Positions 27,882 to 37,398 are shown, numbered from the stretch's first letter. The stretch: DNA of 64,000 nucleotides from an uncultured Pseudomonadota bacterium (GCA_903861005.1 CAIOSP010000017.1:50288-114287), one strand, 5' to 3'. The notes: generated by a model from the letters alone, not told the origin. Numbers and translations are program-made.

Positions 27882-28703
27882 TCAGCCTCGGGCGTTCGCC
27901 AGGTTGTCGTGCAGCGACGCGATGGTCTTGCGGCCTTCGGCGGTGGCGGCCAGCCACACGAGCGACTCGCCGACCACCGCCCGCACGGTCGTCTCGAAGA
28001 AGCGCGGGTAGTCGGCGCGCAGGTCGTCGGCGTTCGCGTAGCCATTCACCTTGTCGAGGCCGATCTCGCGGAACTCGTGGTAAAGCCCCGACAGCTTGTG
28101 CAGGTACTTCGGGTCCGCGAGCTGGCCGATCAGGTCCCCCGCGCGGACGAGCGCGCGCAGGGTGCCGGTCTCCGCGTACTCGGCGTCCTTGGGCACGGGG
28201 ATGCGCGTGTAGTCAATGTAGGCGGTGAGCACGTCCGCCCGGATGCGCGGGTGGTCGCCGAACCGGTCCTGGATCAGCTTGATGCCGCGGTCCACGTGCC
28301 AGGGTTGGAGCGCGGCGTCCGTGGCGCCGGGGGGCAGCGAGACGGTGCCATCGCCGATCCCGGTGAGCCACGCGTCGCGCTTGTCGCCACGCACCACGCC
28401 GCGCACGTAGCCGACGTCGTGGAACAGCAGGGCAAGCATGACATGCAGCCAGTCCTCTGGCGTGGTGCCGCCCTGCAGCGTGTGCCGACCCACCAGCATC
28501 TGCGCGCCGACCAACGTGACCAGCACGGTGTGCTCGACGTCGTGGTACAGCGCGTCGCTGCGCGAGATCGGGTCGAGCGCCGTCTCGGCGGCCCACGCGA
28601 CGATCTCTGGGATCTCCGGATCACGGCTGCCCCAGACCCGTGCGTACAGCTCGTCGAGCCGAGCCACCAGGGCCTCGCGCTGCAGCGCCGTGATGTCGAT
28701 CAC
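27882..28703 (-). CDS. HD-domain metal-dependent phosphohydrolase family protein
   Basis: 273 aa from GTG 28703, chosen because GAGAGG sits 7 bases upstream; no ATG fits. HD-type metal ligands are visible: YHDVEHT near residue 52-58 and LLFHDVGYVRG near 91-101, plus a later HVDRGIKLIQDRF and YIDYTRIPVP segment that supplies further ligands. HD proteins cleave phosphoesters such as nucleotides or cyclic dinucleotides, but the HD-GYP signature is absent, so the substrate is unknown. First gene of a pair with the thioesterase. The divergent aldehyde dehydrogenase starts 126 bp away. Confidence 0.78.
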   Translation of the reverse strand: MIDITALQREALVARLDELYARVWGSRDPEIPEIVAWAAETALDPISRSDALYHDVEHTVLVTLVGAQMLVGRHTLQGGTTPEDWLHVMLALLFHDVGYVRGVVRGDKRDAWLTGIGDGTVSLPPGATDAALQPWHVDRGIKLIQDRFGDHPRIRADVLTAYIDYTRIPVPKDAEYAETGTLRALVRAGDLIGQLADPKYLHKLSGLYHEFREIGLDKVNGYANADDLRADYPRFFETTVRAVVGESLVWLAATAEGRKTIASLHDNLANARG

Positions 28704-28828
28704 GCACACCTCTCGGCCGTTCTGGGGCTCGTGGGCGCTCCCGCTTGCACCCTCGCGGGGGTGGGGTAACCGACTCGGGGCAGTGCGCGCGATCTCACGA
28801 TCCTTACGCGCCACCTTGAGGAGCGGAC

Positions 28829-30295
28829 ATGTCGGCAGATCAGGTGTCGGAGCGGGCGGTGGCCTTGGTGTCGGCGGCGCGGACGGCGGGCGCAGCCTGG
28901 GCGGCGCTGCCGGTGGACGAGCGCGCGCGTCGGCTGACCGTGGCGAGCAAGGACCTGCTCGCGGGCGCCGACGAGCTGGCCAACCTGGTGGCGGCCGAGA
29001 CCCACAAGCCGCTGGGTGAGGCTTACAGCTCCGACGTGCTCGGAGTGGCGGACCTGTTCGGCTACTGGTGCAGCCAGGGTCCCCAGCACCTGGCGCGCCG
29101 CAAGGCCCGCATCCCGGCGCTCGACATGCCCGGCAAGACCGGCTGGATCGAGCGCGAGGCGCGCGGTGTGATCGCGGTGATCTCGCCGTGGAACTACCCA
29201 GTGGCGCTGCCCATGCGCGTGATCGTCCCGGCGCTGCTCGCGGGCAACGCAGTGGTGTTCAAGCCGTCCGAGTTCACCCCGCGCTCCGGCGCGTGGCTGG
29301 TGAACAAGCTGCGCGCGCATCTGGGCGACGTGATCGCCGTGCTCGAAGGCGACGGCGCCGCGGGGGCCGCGCTGATCGAGGCCCGCCCCGACCTGATCCA
29401 CTTCACCGGCAGCACGGTCACCGGCCGCAAGGTGGCGGTGCGTGGCGCCGAGCTGGGCATCCCGGTGGAGTCCGAGCTGGGCGGCAAGGACTGCGCTGTG
29501 GTGCTCGACGACGCGCTGCTCGACCGCACGGCGGCCGGTGTGGCCTGGGGCATCGTGCACAACGCCGGGCAGGACTGCGCCAGCGTGGAGCGCGTCGTCG
29601 TGCACGCGCGCGTCGCGGATCGCTTCGTGCCGCTGCTGGTCGAGAAGCTCAACGCGACCGCGAGCCAGGTGCCTCACCTCGTCACCGCGACGCAGCGCCA
29701 GATCGTGATCGCCCACATCGAGGACGCGCTCGCGCAGGGCGGCACGCTGTTGTGCGGTGGTGTGCCCGCCGACGACGCCACGCCGATCCCGCCGACGCTG
29801 ATCACCGGCATCCCGCGCAGCGCGCGCGCCTGGGCCGAGGAGTCCTTCGGACCGATCGCCGTGATCGAGACTCAGCACGACGACGAGGCGCTGATCGCCG
29901 CGGCGAACGACACGGTCTACGGCCTGGGTGGCTCGGTGTGGGGCGAGGATCTGACGCGCGCCGAGTCGGTCGCGCGCCGGCTCCGTACGGGCATGGTGTG
30001 GGTCAACAACACCGCGTTCACCGGCGCCATCCCGGACATGCCGTGGGTGGGCCGCGGCGCCTCCGGCAACGGCCTCACCAGCTCGCCCGAGGTGCTCGAT
30101 CACCTCACGCGCCCGCGCGTCGTCTTGCTGGACAAGAGCAAGTCGATCGAGCCGTGGTGGTACCCCTACGGCGACACGCTGCTGGACCTCATGCGCAACC
30201 TGATCGAGCGCCAGCGCGTGGGCGGCGTCATGGCCACCGTGCGCACGCTGGGCGCGCTGAACCGGCGCAACAAGGCGCTGTCCGAGCGCTCCTAG
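28829..30295 (+). CDS. NAD(P)-dependent aldehyde dehydrogenase
   Basis: 488 aa; GAGGAG precedes the ATG by 6 bases. ALDH family motifs: ISPWNYP at 118-124, KPSEFTP at 145-151, FTGST at 192-196, general-base Glu216 in ESELGGKD and nucleophile Cys250 in NAGQDCASVERV. It oxidises an aldehyde to the acid; substrate specificity is not readable. The C-terminal 50 residues (IEPWWYPYGDTLLDLMRNL) extend past the usual end and resemble the tail of coniferyl-aldehyde and membrane-associated ALDHs. No clear operon partner. A possible -35 TTGCAC at 28745-28750 lies upstream but its -10 is poor. Confidence 0.92.
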   Translation: MSADQVSERAVALVSAARTAGAAWAALPVDERARRLTVASKDLLAGADELANLVAAETHKPLGEAYSSDVLGVADLFGYWCSQGPQHLARRKARIPALDMPGKTGWIEREARGVIAVISPWNYPVALPMRVIVPALLAGNAVVFKPSEFTPRSGAWLVNKLRAHLGDVIAVLEGDGAAGAALIEARPDLIHFTGSTVTGRKVAVRGAELGIPVESELGGKDCAVVLDDALLDRTAAGVAWGIVHNAGQDCASVERVVVHARVADRFVPLLVEKLNATASQVPHLVTATQRQIVIAHIEDALAQGGTLLCGGVPADDATPIPPTLITGIPRSARAWAEESFGPIAVIETQHDDEALIAAANDTVYGLGGSVWGEDLTRAESVARRLRTGMVWVNNTAFTGAIPDMPWVGRGASGNGLTSSPEVLDHLTRPRVVLLDKSKSIEPWWYPYGDTLLDLMRNLIERQRVGGVMATVRTLGALNRRNKALSERS

Positions 30296-30381
30296 CGCGC
30301 CGACATCGCCCGTCGTTTCCACCGGTCGAGGAGGGGACGCGGGGCGCGGCGCTTAGGACGCCACGCCGCGCGCTGCCGCGC

Positions 30382-30954
30382 TCACTTGACCTTGGTGGAC
30401 TGGATGCGCTCGCACTGCGACTTGGACGCGTTGCCGGTGGGCGACCAGTCCGCGAGCATGTCCGTGCAGTCGTTCTCGGAGGTGATCCCAGCGTCCTGGA
30501 TGCCCTCCTGGAACTTGTTGGAGTCCAGCGTGAACTTGTCGCCGCCCTTGTCGATGAGCGTGGCGACGCGCTGGTTGAGCTCGCAGTACTTGGCGGCCGG
30601 GTCGGCGTCGTTGAGCGAGGCCCAGACCTCAGTGTGCACCCAGTCCCCGTTCTTCTTCTGCTTGAGCGAGCGCGAGCTGTCGGGCGTCTCGTCGCAGTCG
30701 GTCTCGGAGCGGCAGACGTAGAAGTCCACGCCCTCCGCCGTGCTGCGCAGTTCAAAGAACGGGATGGGCAGCGTCTCGGTGAAGTTGCCCGAGCACGAGT
30801 CATCGGTGGCCTGCGAGTTCACGCGGTACAGGCCCGCGACGGCCGCGGCCTCCACGTTGGCGTCGGTGTCGGAGCCGGCGTCCTTGCCGCCACCGCCGCC
30901 GTTGCAGGCGGCCAGCGCGATGAAGAGCGAGGTCTGGAGGAGGGAAAGGCGCAT
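30382..30954 (-). CDS. Cys-rich lipoprotein of unknown function
   Basis: 190 aa from ATG 30954, preceded by GGAG at 7 bases. Lipobox ALAAC is followed by poly-Gly and a GSDTDAN linker. The mature domain (about 40-190) has seven Cys, several likely disulfide-bonded (DDSCSGN, FYVCRSETDCDET, KYCELN, ENDCTDM, SQCER), and no recognised family. It starts 17 bp downstream of clpP on the same strand and may be co-transcribed, though a shared role is not evident. Probably anchored in the outer or inner membrane facing the periplasm. Confidence 0.75.
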   Translation of the reverse strand: MRLSLLQTSLFIALAACNGGGGGKDAGSDTDANVEAAAVAGLYRVNSQATDDSCSGNFTETLPIPFFELRSTAEGVDFYVCRSETDCDETPDSSRSLKQKKNGDWVHTEVWASLNDADPAAKYCELNQRVATLIDKGGDKFTLDSNKFQEGIQDAGITSENDCTDMLADWSPTGNASKSQCERIQSTKVK

Positions 30955-30971
30955 GGGGATGCTCCGCACGA

Positions 30972-31547
30972 TCAGTCGAGGATCTTGTCGACGATGCCGT
31001 AGGCGAGGGACTCCTCGGCGTTCATCCAGTAGTCGCGGTCGCAGTCCTCCGCGAGCTTGGCGTAGGGGTGGCCGGAGTTTTCGGCGAGCAGGCCGAGCAG
31101 CATCTGCTTCATGCGGAGCAGGCGGCGCGTGCTGATCTCGATGTCCGTGGCCTGACCTTCCTGGCCGCCGAGAGGCTGGTGCAGGAGGACCTCGCCATGG
31201 CGGAGGATGGCGCGCTCGCCCTTGGTGCAGCCCGACAGGATGACCGCGCCCATGCTGGCGGCCATGCCGGCGACGACGGCGTGCACGGGGCAGCTCAACC
31301 GGCGGATGGTGTCGTAGATCGCCATGCCGTCGACGACGCTGCCGCCAGGGCTGTTGAGGTACAGCGTGATGGGCGCCTTCGGGTCGACGCGCTCCAGGTA
31401 CAGCAGCTGCTTGATGAGGGCGATCGCGCTCTCGGAGCGGACCGCTTCCCCGAGGAAGACGATTCGGTCGCGCAGGAGCAGCGAGTCGATCTCGACCTCG
31501 CGGGCTTCCTTCGCGTCGGGGATCAGGACCTGGGTGTTCACGTTCAT
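30972..31547 (-). CDS. clpP: ATP-dependent Clp protease proteolytic subunit
   Basis: 191 aa with the ClpP triad intact: Ser98 in GMAASMGA, His123 in LLHQPLGG and Asp172 in RDYWM, positions matching E. coli ClpP within one residue. The oligomer handle (TDIEISTRRLLRMKQ) is present. It forms the tetradecameric chamber that works with ClpX or ClpA; neither these nor tig is next to it, unlike the common tig-clpP-clpX order, so this may be one of several ClpP paralogues, as in other Myxococcota. The N-terminus is short with no long propeptide. Upstream lie 267 gene-free bases with symmetrical sequence. Confidence 0.93.
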   Translation of the reverse strand: MNVNTQVLIPDAKEAREVEIDSLLLRDRIVFLGEAVRSESAIALIKQLLYLERVDPKAPITLYLNSPGGSVVDGMAIYDTIRRLSCPVHAVVAGMAASMGAVILSGCTKGERAILRHGEVLLHQPLGGQEGQATDIEISTRRLLRMKQMLLGLLAENSGHPYAKLAEDCDRDYWMNAEESLAYGIVDKILD

Positions 31548-31643
31548 GTCGGTGGCCTCGTGTCCGCAGCCGCTAACCCGTCTCTCTGGGATGCGGAGAG
31601 CACCGCGACAAACCGCGTCGCTTCTGCGTCGCCGACAGGCAGC

Positions 31644-31702
31644 GGTGCCAAATGCGCCACACTTGCGGCCATTTTAGAATTTGTTTGGCACCCAAAACGT
31701 TT
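31644..31702. promoter_or_regulatory. Symmetrical AT-richer patch in the divergent gap before clpP and a membrane-protein gene
   Basis: The 267-bp gap 31548-31814 holds no gene. Within it GGTGCCAAA (31644-31652) and TTTGGCACC (31684-31692) form a perfect 9-bp inverted repeat with a 31-bp spacer, followed by the palindrome AAACGTTT (31695-31702). The patch is visibly AT-richer than its surroundings, as expected of a promoter or operator. Which of the two genes it serves cannot be told. Confidence 0.35.
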
Positions 31703-31814
31703 CTTGCAACCCCGTTTATGGCCGTGTTCGGGAGTTTACGAACGCGCGCGCTCTCGAGGATGTGTCAAGGTCTCTGTGCGGCGAGCTGGGGGCGCGAGTC
31801 GCACAGGGGCAAGG

Positions 31815-33896
31815 ATGGAGCACGTCGCGGGGGGCGCGTTGGAGCGCGCTGGGGCCGCAGTGTTGGTTGTGGCGACGGGCGCGGTCGCGATGCAGCGCTG
31901 GCTCTCGGGCAACTTTCTGTACACCGTGTGGGCCGATCGCGGCCTCACTCGGAGCAGCGTGCCGTTCGGGTCGTTGCCCACCATGGGCCCGGAGCTCTCC
32001 TACGGGATCGGCGCCCGGATCCCGGGGGGTGGCTACAACCTGCTCTTGTGGCTGTCCGAGCGCGTGACGAGCGACCCGCTCGGTGTGTGGCGCGTGCAGG
32101 TGACGCTCGACGCGCTCGCGGCGCTCATCCTCGGCGCGGCGCTCTCCAAGCGCTTCGGCTTGCTGGCGGGCGGGGTGGCGGCGGCCAGCTTCCTGGCGGC
32201 GGACCCGAACGCGTTCAACCAGGTCAAGCTGTGGAACCCGCCGTGGATGTCGCTGTTCATCGCGCTGGCGATCGCGGCTTGGGTGCACGGGATGGTCGTG
32301 CGGGAGGCGCGCGCCATCACGGCGTTCATGGTGTGCGTGGGGATCGCGGCGCAGATGCACGTCACGGCCTGGCTGCTGTTGCCCGCGCTGACGCCGTCTC
32401 TTGTGACCGCGCGCATCCCCAAGTTTGGGCGTGGGTTCGCGTGGGGCGTGCTGGGCACCCTCGGCCTCTACGCGACCTACATGGTTCGCGAAGCACGCAC
32501 CGGCTGGCCGAACACGCTCGCCATCCTCCATCCGACGCAGACCGAGGACGTGACCCGGATGATGTCGCCCGACGCGCGGCCTGCCCAGACGCTGTGGGAG
32601 ATGCTGCTGTCGCTCGCGGGCGAGCCGAGCCTGCGCGAACTCGCCGACTCCAGCTCGCGCTGGATCCTCGTGGCGGGTGCGCTCGCGCCGCTGCTGTTGA
32701 TCGGCGTGCTGCACCAGATCGGGGCGCCAGAGGGGCCGCGCTCGGCCGCGCGTCGTCGCGTGGTCGCGGGCCTTCTGCTCGCGCTGCTCATCGAGGGCGT
32801 GGCGTTCGCCCGCGCGCGGCACTTCGGGTTCCTCGACACCGACTCCTCTCGCTACCTCACGGCGATCACCCCCGTCGCCGCGGCGCTGGTCGGCGTGGCG
32901 TCGGCGGGCGCGGTGGACGCGGCGCGCGCATGGGGCCAGATCGCCAGCTCGCTCGTGGTGGGGCTGACGCTGGCGTCGAGCGGCGCGCGGCTCACCGCCA
33001 TGGCGCTGCGGACCGAGCAGGGGCAGCACGGGGCGATGTCCTGGCCGCGGCTCCCCACTTGGCTCGCCGCGACGCAGCGGCTCACCGGCTGGTCGGGGCC
33101 GGAGCTCGCCGGGCGGGTGGTGGTCGCGCGCAGCGAAGGCAACACGTGGGTTCGCGAGGACGCCACCCCGGTCGAGGCCATCCTGGGCGAGGGGCAGGGC
33201 TTTGGGGGATCGCACCCGCCACCCTGCGCGGTCGTGTTCAACTCCCGGCGTCCCTTCGTCGTGTCGGCCGGGCTCGACGACAGCGTCCTCGCCGCCACGC
33301 TTGGGCCCGATGTCGATCATCCCACGCTGGACAAGGCCTGGGACCTGATGCCCGGCATGGCCTTGGCGCTCTACCACCCCGCGAGCGGGCGCTGCCCGAG
33401 CACCATGTCGCAGCGCTACGTGCTGACGCCCGACGAGCAGGTGATCCGCGACGTGAGCGCCACCCTCCCGTCGCATCAGGCGGTCCGCGTGAACGCGCCG
33501 GAGGGTCACACCCGCTGGGTGGCGGTGCTCGACGCCAGCGGCGGGCGCGACCCTGAGGTGCGTCTGCCGGTGATGGTCGACGCGGTGTGGAGCGGAGACC
33601 AGCTCACCGCGACGCTCACCTCCAACAGCCTGCGTGGACGCGCCTGGAACCGAGGCTTCTACCTCGACGAGGAGGTCGTACTGCCCCGGCTGGAGATCGT
33701 CGCCGCTGACGGCGCGCGCGCTGAGCTGGTGATCGAGCCGGGCACGGTGGGCGGCGACGGCGCGCTCACGCCCCTGAGCGCGACGGCGACCGTGCCCGTC
33801 CGCGGCAAGCTGCGCTTGCTGGTGGATCTGCGGCAGCAGAGCCCGAACGGCGCGCCGCCCATCCCGCCGGTAGTCGCGTTCGTCGACCTGCCCTGA
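31815..33896 (+). CDS. Polytopic membrane protein with C-terminal soluble domain, GT-C glycosyltransferase-like
   Basis: 693 aa from ATG 31815, preceded by AAGG; the upstream open frame is antisense to clpP and is rejected. Residues about 10-420 contain roughly ten hydrophobic helices, with a first loop (TVWADRGLTRSSVPFGSLPTMGPELSYG) and short periplasmic loops like the GT-39/GT-C glycosyltransferase layout, although a clear Asp-Glu or Asp-Asp catalytic pair was not identified. Residues 430-693 are soluble and beta-rich. The family call is tentative: it could be a lipid-linked sugar transferase or an uncharacterised membrane protein. It ends 3 bp from the convergent lipoprotein gene. Confidence 0.6.
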   Translation: MEHVAGGALERAGAAVLVVATGAVAMQRWLSGNFLYTVWADRGLTRSSVPFGSLPTMGPELSYGIGARIPGGGYNLLLWLSERVTSDPLGVWRVQVTLDALAALILGAALSKRFGLLAGGVAAASFLAADPNAFNQVKLWNPPWMSLFIALAIAAWVHGMVVREARAITAFMVCVGIAAQMHVTAWLLLPALTPSLVTARIPKFGRGFAWGVLGTLGLYATYMVREARTGWPNTLAILHPTQTEDVTRMMSPDARPAQTLWEMLLSLAGEPSLRELADSSSRWILVAGALAPLLLIGVLHQIGAPEGPRSAARRRVVAGLLLALLIEGVAFARARHFGFLDTDSSRYLTAITPVAAALVGVASAGAVDAARAWGQIASSLVVGLTLASSGARLTAMALRTEQGQHGAMSWPRLPTWLAATQRLTGWSGPELAGRVVVARSEGNTWVREDATPVEAILGEGQGFGGSHPPPCAVVFNSRRPFVVSAGLDDSVLAATLGPDVDHPTLDKAWDLMPGMALALYHPASGRCPSTMSQRYVLTPDEQVIRDVSATLPSHQAVRVNAPEGHTRWVAVLDASGGRDPEVRLPVMVDAVWSGDQLTATLTSNSLRGRAWNRGFYLDEEVVLPRLEIVAADGARAELVIEPGTVGGDGALTPLSATATVPVRGKLRLLVDLRQQSPNGAPPIPPVVAFVDLP

Positions 33897-33899
33897 GGC

Positions 33900-34817
33900 C
33901 TACGGGAGGCCGTCCGCGCAGAGCTTGGCGGTGTCGTCGTCCCACGACGCCAGTGAGCCGAACATGACCTGCTGGATGCCCTTGTTCTCCAGATCGCCGA
34001 GCGAGCCGTCAAGCTCACGCCACAGCCCGTACAGATGAACCACCTCTCCGTTCTCCCACGGGATGTAGGCCTCGATCTGGTAGTCCTGGTCGAAGTGGAA
34101 GGCGTCGGCCTTGTCGGGGTCCGTCACGTGCGCGGGGAAGGGGATGTAGGTCCGCGCGACCAGCATGTCTTCACCCGACCACGCGGGCGGGCTCTCCAGT
34201 CCGGTCGGCACGGGTACGCGGCGCAGGCCACCCTGGAGGGTCTCGAAGTACTCGGGGTACGGGATGACGGCCTTCGTGAGGTCCACGGACCACGTCACCC
34301 GGTCGGACGCCCCCGACCGGAAGTCGTCGATCGAGTCCACGTAGGTTCGATCGTAGGTCTCGTAGTTCCCAGGGAACAGCTCGTCCTGATTGAGCGCGAC
34401 CAGGATGTCGGCCAGCGCGTCCGGCGCGCAGACGAAGCGCTTGGCCAGGTACATGGGCGTGGCGTTTGCGGGGTCCGGGAGCTTCCACGTTCCGTCGTCG
34501 TCGGGCGGCGCGTGAAGGTCGGCTGTGGCCTGGGCCTCTGGCGTCATCCGCGACTGGTTGCCCTTCTGCCACTGGGCGGCGATCGCCTCCTCGTCGAGCA
34601 CGTCGGCCATGTCGGCGGCGAGTTGGCCGTAGTCCTCGGCGCTCGCGTCGTCCCAGCCCGACCACAGTCTGAGCAGCACATCCGACAGCGTCGCGGGCGC
34701 CTCCTCGATCTTGCGACAGCCCCCCAGGAGCAGCGCCAATGTGACGGTCGCGGCCCGAAAGCGGATCGCGGACGTGCCGATCGTTATGAGGCTTGGACGG
34801 CTGCGGGAGTCGGTCAT
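33900..34817 (-). CDS. Lipoprotein of unknown function
   Basis: 305 aa if the ATG at 34817 is used. A long n-region leads to RFRAATVTLALLLGGC with the lipidated Cys near residue 34. The mature part has no recognised domain; it is acidic, with patterns like LWSGWDDASAEDYG, YPEYFETLQGGLRRVP, and a C-terminal FGSLASWDDDTAKLC. The start codon overlaps that of the divergent M20 gene inside one CATG (34815-34818), leaving no room for conventional leaders; no later in-frame ATG or GTG exists before the signal, so the divergent gene is the more likely to start later. Confidence 0.72.
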   Translation of the reverse strand: MTDSRSRPSLITIGTSAIRFRAATVTLALLLGGCRKIEEAPATLSDVLLRLWSGWDDASAEDYGQLAADMADVLDEEAIAAQWQKGNQSRMTPEAQATADLHAPPDDDGTWKLPDPANATPMYLAKRFVCAPDALADILVALNQDELFPGNYETYDRTYVDSIDDFRSGASDRVTWSVDLTKAVIPYPEYFETLQGGLRRVPVPTGLESPPAWSGEDMLVARTYIPFPAHVTDPDKADAFHFDQDYQIEAYIPWENGEVVHLYGLWRELDGSLGDLENKGIQQVMFGSLASWDDDTAKLCADGLP

Positions 34818-36288
34818 GGTTCGAGGATCCAGGTTCGTGGGCGCGGCGGGGGTGATCGTGTTTGGCGCGACGTGCACGCCCCACACCTCCCCGATCGCCT
34901 TCCCATACCCTGACCGCCAGACGTGGGCCGATCGCGTCGACTGGACCGCCGCGCGCGCGGAGTCCGCCCGCACGCTGTCCGAGTACGTGCAGGTCAACAC
35001 CGCCAACCCACCCGGCAACGAAGTGTTGGGCGCCGCCTACCTGACCGACCTGTTCACCCGCGAGGGCATCGAGACCACGTCGTGGGAATTCGCGCCGGGC
35101 CGCACCAACCTGGTGGCCCGCCTGCGCGCCGACAAGCCGTCGGAGGCGCCGCTCTGCCTGCTGTCGCACATCGACGTGGTGACGGCCGAGCCCGAGCGTT
35201 GGACGCACCCGCCCTTCTCCGGGCTGATCGACGAGCAGGGGATGATCTGGGGCCGCGGCACCATGGACATGAAGGGGATCGGCGTCATCGAGGCGCTCTC
35301 CCTGGTCTGGCTCAAGCGCCTCGGCGTGCCGCTGCGACGCGACGTGATCGTTCTGGCCGTCGGCGACGAGGAGGTCGACAACCAGGGCGCGCAGGACCTG
35401 GCCGACCACCACTGGCAAGAGATCGGCTGCAGCCAGCTGCTCAACGAGGGTGGCCTGGGCGTGAAGGGCGCGCTGTTCGACGACCTCACCACCTTCGCTG
35501 TGTCGTTCACCGAGAAGGGCGCGCTGTGGGCCAGAATGGTCGCCACCGGCGAGCCCGGCCACGGCAGCACGCCGCTCCCCGACAGCGCGCCCGCGCGCCT
35601 CACCCAGGCGCTCGAGCGGCTGCGCGCGCGTGATCCCAAGGTCACCATCCACCCCCAGCTGCAGCGCTTCTTGAGCGCCGTCGGCGACAAGGTCGGCGGC
35701 GTGACCGGCGCGGTGCTCAAGTCACCGTGGGCCACGCGCGAGCTCGCCGGCCCCAAGCTGCTCGCCAACCCGCTGTCGGCGGCCACCGTCACCAACACCA
35801 TCAACGTCACGGGCTTTGGTGGGGCGGAGAAGCCCAACGTCGTGCCGTCCAAGGTGTGGGCGCAGCTCGACATTCGTATGCTGCCCGGCGTCACCAGCAA
35901 GGACATGCTCGTGGAGCTGAACGGGCTGGTCGAGGGCATTGACGGCATCTCGTTCGAGGTGATCTCCGACAGCCCCGCGGTGGAGTCCACCACCGACGAC
36001 GCGCTGTTCCGCGCGCTGCTCAACCACCTGCAGGTGGCTTACCCGGACGCGGCCGTCGGCCCGTTCGTGATGATGGGGTCGACCGACTCCACCATCCTGC
36101 GCCCGCTCGGCGTACACGCCTACGGCTTCGCGCCGTTTGTGTTCACCCAGGACGAGCTCAAGGGCTTCCACGGCGACGACGAGCGCATCTCGACCGACAA
36201 CCTGGTGCAGGGCCTGAAGGTGCTGTTCGGGGTGGTGCTGGAGACCAGCGCGTTGGGCGGCGTCCAGGCCGCCGCGGCGACGGAGTGA
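34816..36288 (+). CDS. M20 family metallopeptidase (ArgE/DapE/carboxypeptidase type)
   Basis: 490 aa from ATG 34816. M20 metal and catalytic motifs: SHIDVV with His118 and Asp120, GRGTMDMKG with Asp151, and GDEEVDNQGA with Glu185/Glu186; the dimerisation domain follows (GEPGHGST near 255). It is a zinc-dependent exopeptidase or deacylase; substrate unknown. The N-terminus is hydrophobic (GAAGVIVFGATC), a weak signal or lipoprotein-like sequence with Thr at -1, so export is uncertain. GTGs at 34837 and 34852 are alternative starts that would relieve the overlap with the divergent lipoprotein. The TolB-like gene starts 2 bp after its stop. Confidence 0.87.
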   Translation: MVRGSRFVGAAGVIVFGATCTPHTSPIAFPYPDRQTWADRVDWTAARAESARTLSEYVQVNTANPPGNEVLGAAYLTDLFTREGIETTSWEFAPGRTNLVARLRADKPSEAPLCLLSHIDVVTAEPERWTHPPFSGLIDEQGMIWGRGTMDMKGIGVIEALSLVWLKRLGVPLRRDVIVLAVGDEEVDNQGAQDLADHHWQEIGCSQLLNEGGLGVKGALFDDLTTFAVSFTEKGALWARMVATGEPGHGSTPLPDSAPARLTQALERLRARDPKVTIHPQLQRFLSAVGDKVGGVTGAVLKSPWATRELAGPKLLANPLSAATVTNTINVTGFGGAEKPNVVPSKVWAQLDIRMLPGVTSKDMLVELNGLVEGIDGISFEVISDSPAVESTTDDALFRALLNHLQVAYPDAAVGPFVMMGSTDSTILRPLGVHAYGFAPFVFTQDELKGFHGDDERISTDNLVQGLKVLFGVVLETSALGGVQAAAATE

Positions 36289-36290
36289 CC

Positions 36291-37319
36291 ATGCGTTTGA
36301 CGTTGGCGACCCTCTCTCTGGCCGCGCTCTCCTGCGCTTCGGCGCCCCCCGTGGTGCCTGCGCCCACCGGCGCGCTGCTCTACGCGGCCGACGGCGAGGG
36401 CGGCGATCCGACCGTGCACCGCGTGAACGCCGACGGCACACAGGATGCGGCGCTGACGGTGTGTACGTCCGCGGGCTTCCCCGGTCCGGCCGACCCGCGT
36501 GGCGAGCTGGCGCTGGTGGTGTGCGCGTCCGGCATGGCCGAGGTCGCGCACCTCGAGCAGCTGCGCTTGGTGCCGCTCGCGGGCGGCCCGGCGATCGATC
36601 TGGGCCCGCCCGCGCGCACCGTGCGCAACCCGTCCTGGGCGCCCGACGGCGGCTGGATCGTGTTCGAGTCCGACGTCGCCAGCTTCCGCGACCTGTACCG
36701 GGTGTCGCGCGACGGGAGCGAGCTCAAGCGCCTCACCGACGAGCCCGCAGGCAACTTCGAGCCGTCGGTCGATCCAACCGGCAGCCGCCTGGCCTTCATC
36801 TCCAGCCGCGACGGCAACGCCGAGGTCTACACATCCGGCGTGGACGGCAGCGCGCCGGTGCGCGTGACGAACGATCCGGCGGACGACATGCGCCCCGCGT
36901 GGTCGCCCGACGGCCACACGCTCGCGTTCCTGTCGATGCGCGGCGGCGCGCAGCGCGTCTGGCGGGTGGGCGCGGATGGCCTCGATCCCAAGCCGCTGGT
37001 CGCCGCGGGCGTGGAGGTCCACACCGATCTGGCGTGGGCGCCCGACGGCAGCGCGATCGCGGTGACCGTGGCGCCGGGCCCCAAGCAGACGCGCGTGGAC
37101 GTGGTGCGCCTGGACGGCACCGTCGAGGCGAGCTTCGGCGCGCCGGACAAGGTGAGCTACCCGGCGTGGTCCGCGGACTCCGCGTGGTTGGCGCTGTCAG
37201 TGGACGGCAAGGACGGCGCGGACGTGGTGATCGCCACGCGCGACGGGAAGACGCGCAAGCGGGTCACGACGGCGGCGGGGGCGGACTGGCTGCCGCGTTG
37301 GCTGGTCGCGCCGAAGTAG
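36291..37319 (+). CDS. TolB-like (PD40) beta-propeller lipoprotein
   Basis: 342 aa from ATG 36291, two bases after the M20 stop. A signal ends in LAALSC (lipobox). Six or so PD40/WD40-like blades recur with the TolB pattern: PSWAPDGGWIVFES, PSVDPTGSRLAFISSR, PAWSPDGHTLAFLSMR, LAWAPDGSAIAVTV and PAWSADSAWLALSV. It probably binds a partner protein or ligand at the envelope. The tight spacing to the peptidase suggests one transcript; perhaps the pair handles peptides outside the inner membrane, which is inference from location only. Confidence 0.83.
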   Translation: MRLTLATLSLAALSCASAPPVVPAPTGALLYAADGEGGDPTVHRVNADGTQDAALTVCTSAGFPGPADPRGELALVVCASGMAEVAHLEQLRLVPLAGGPAIDLGPPARTVRNPSWAPDGGWIVFESDVASFRDLYRVSRDGSELKRLTDEPAGNFEPSVDPTGSRLAFISSRDGNAEVYTSGVDGSAPVRVTNDPADDMRPAWSPDGHTLAFLSMRGGAQRVWRVGADGLDPKPLVAAGVEVHTDLAWAPDGSAIAVTVAPGPKQTRVDVVRLDGTVEASFGAPDKVSYPAWSADSAWLALSVDGKDGADVVIATRDGKTRKRVTTAAGADWLPRWLVAPK

Positions 37320-37398
37320 GTGGCGCCCTGAGGAGCGCCTGAGGACGCTCGTCTTGTGTTCGGGCGCGTGGATTAAACGCCGCTTACCGCGAACCGTG

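Noticed and set aside
28745..28772. Possible promoter TTGCAC-16-TAACCG before the aldehyde dehydrogenase
   Set aside because: The -10 match is poor and spacing is short; not strong enough to list.
36120..37022. Minus-strand frame opposite the TolB-like gene
   Set aside because: Shadow of propeller repeats; Arg/His-biased translation without domain patterns.
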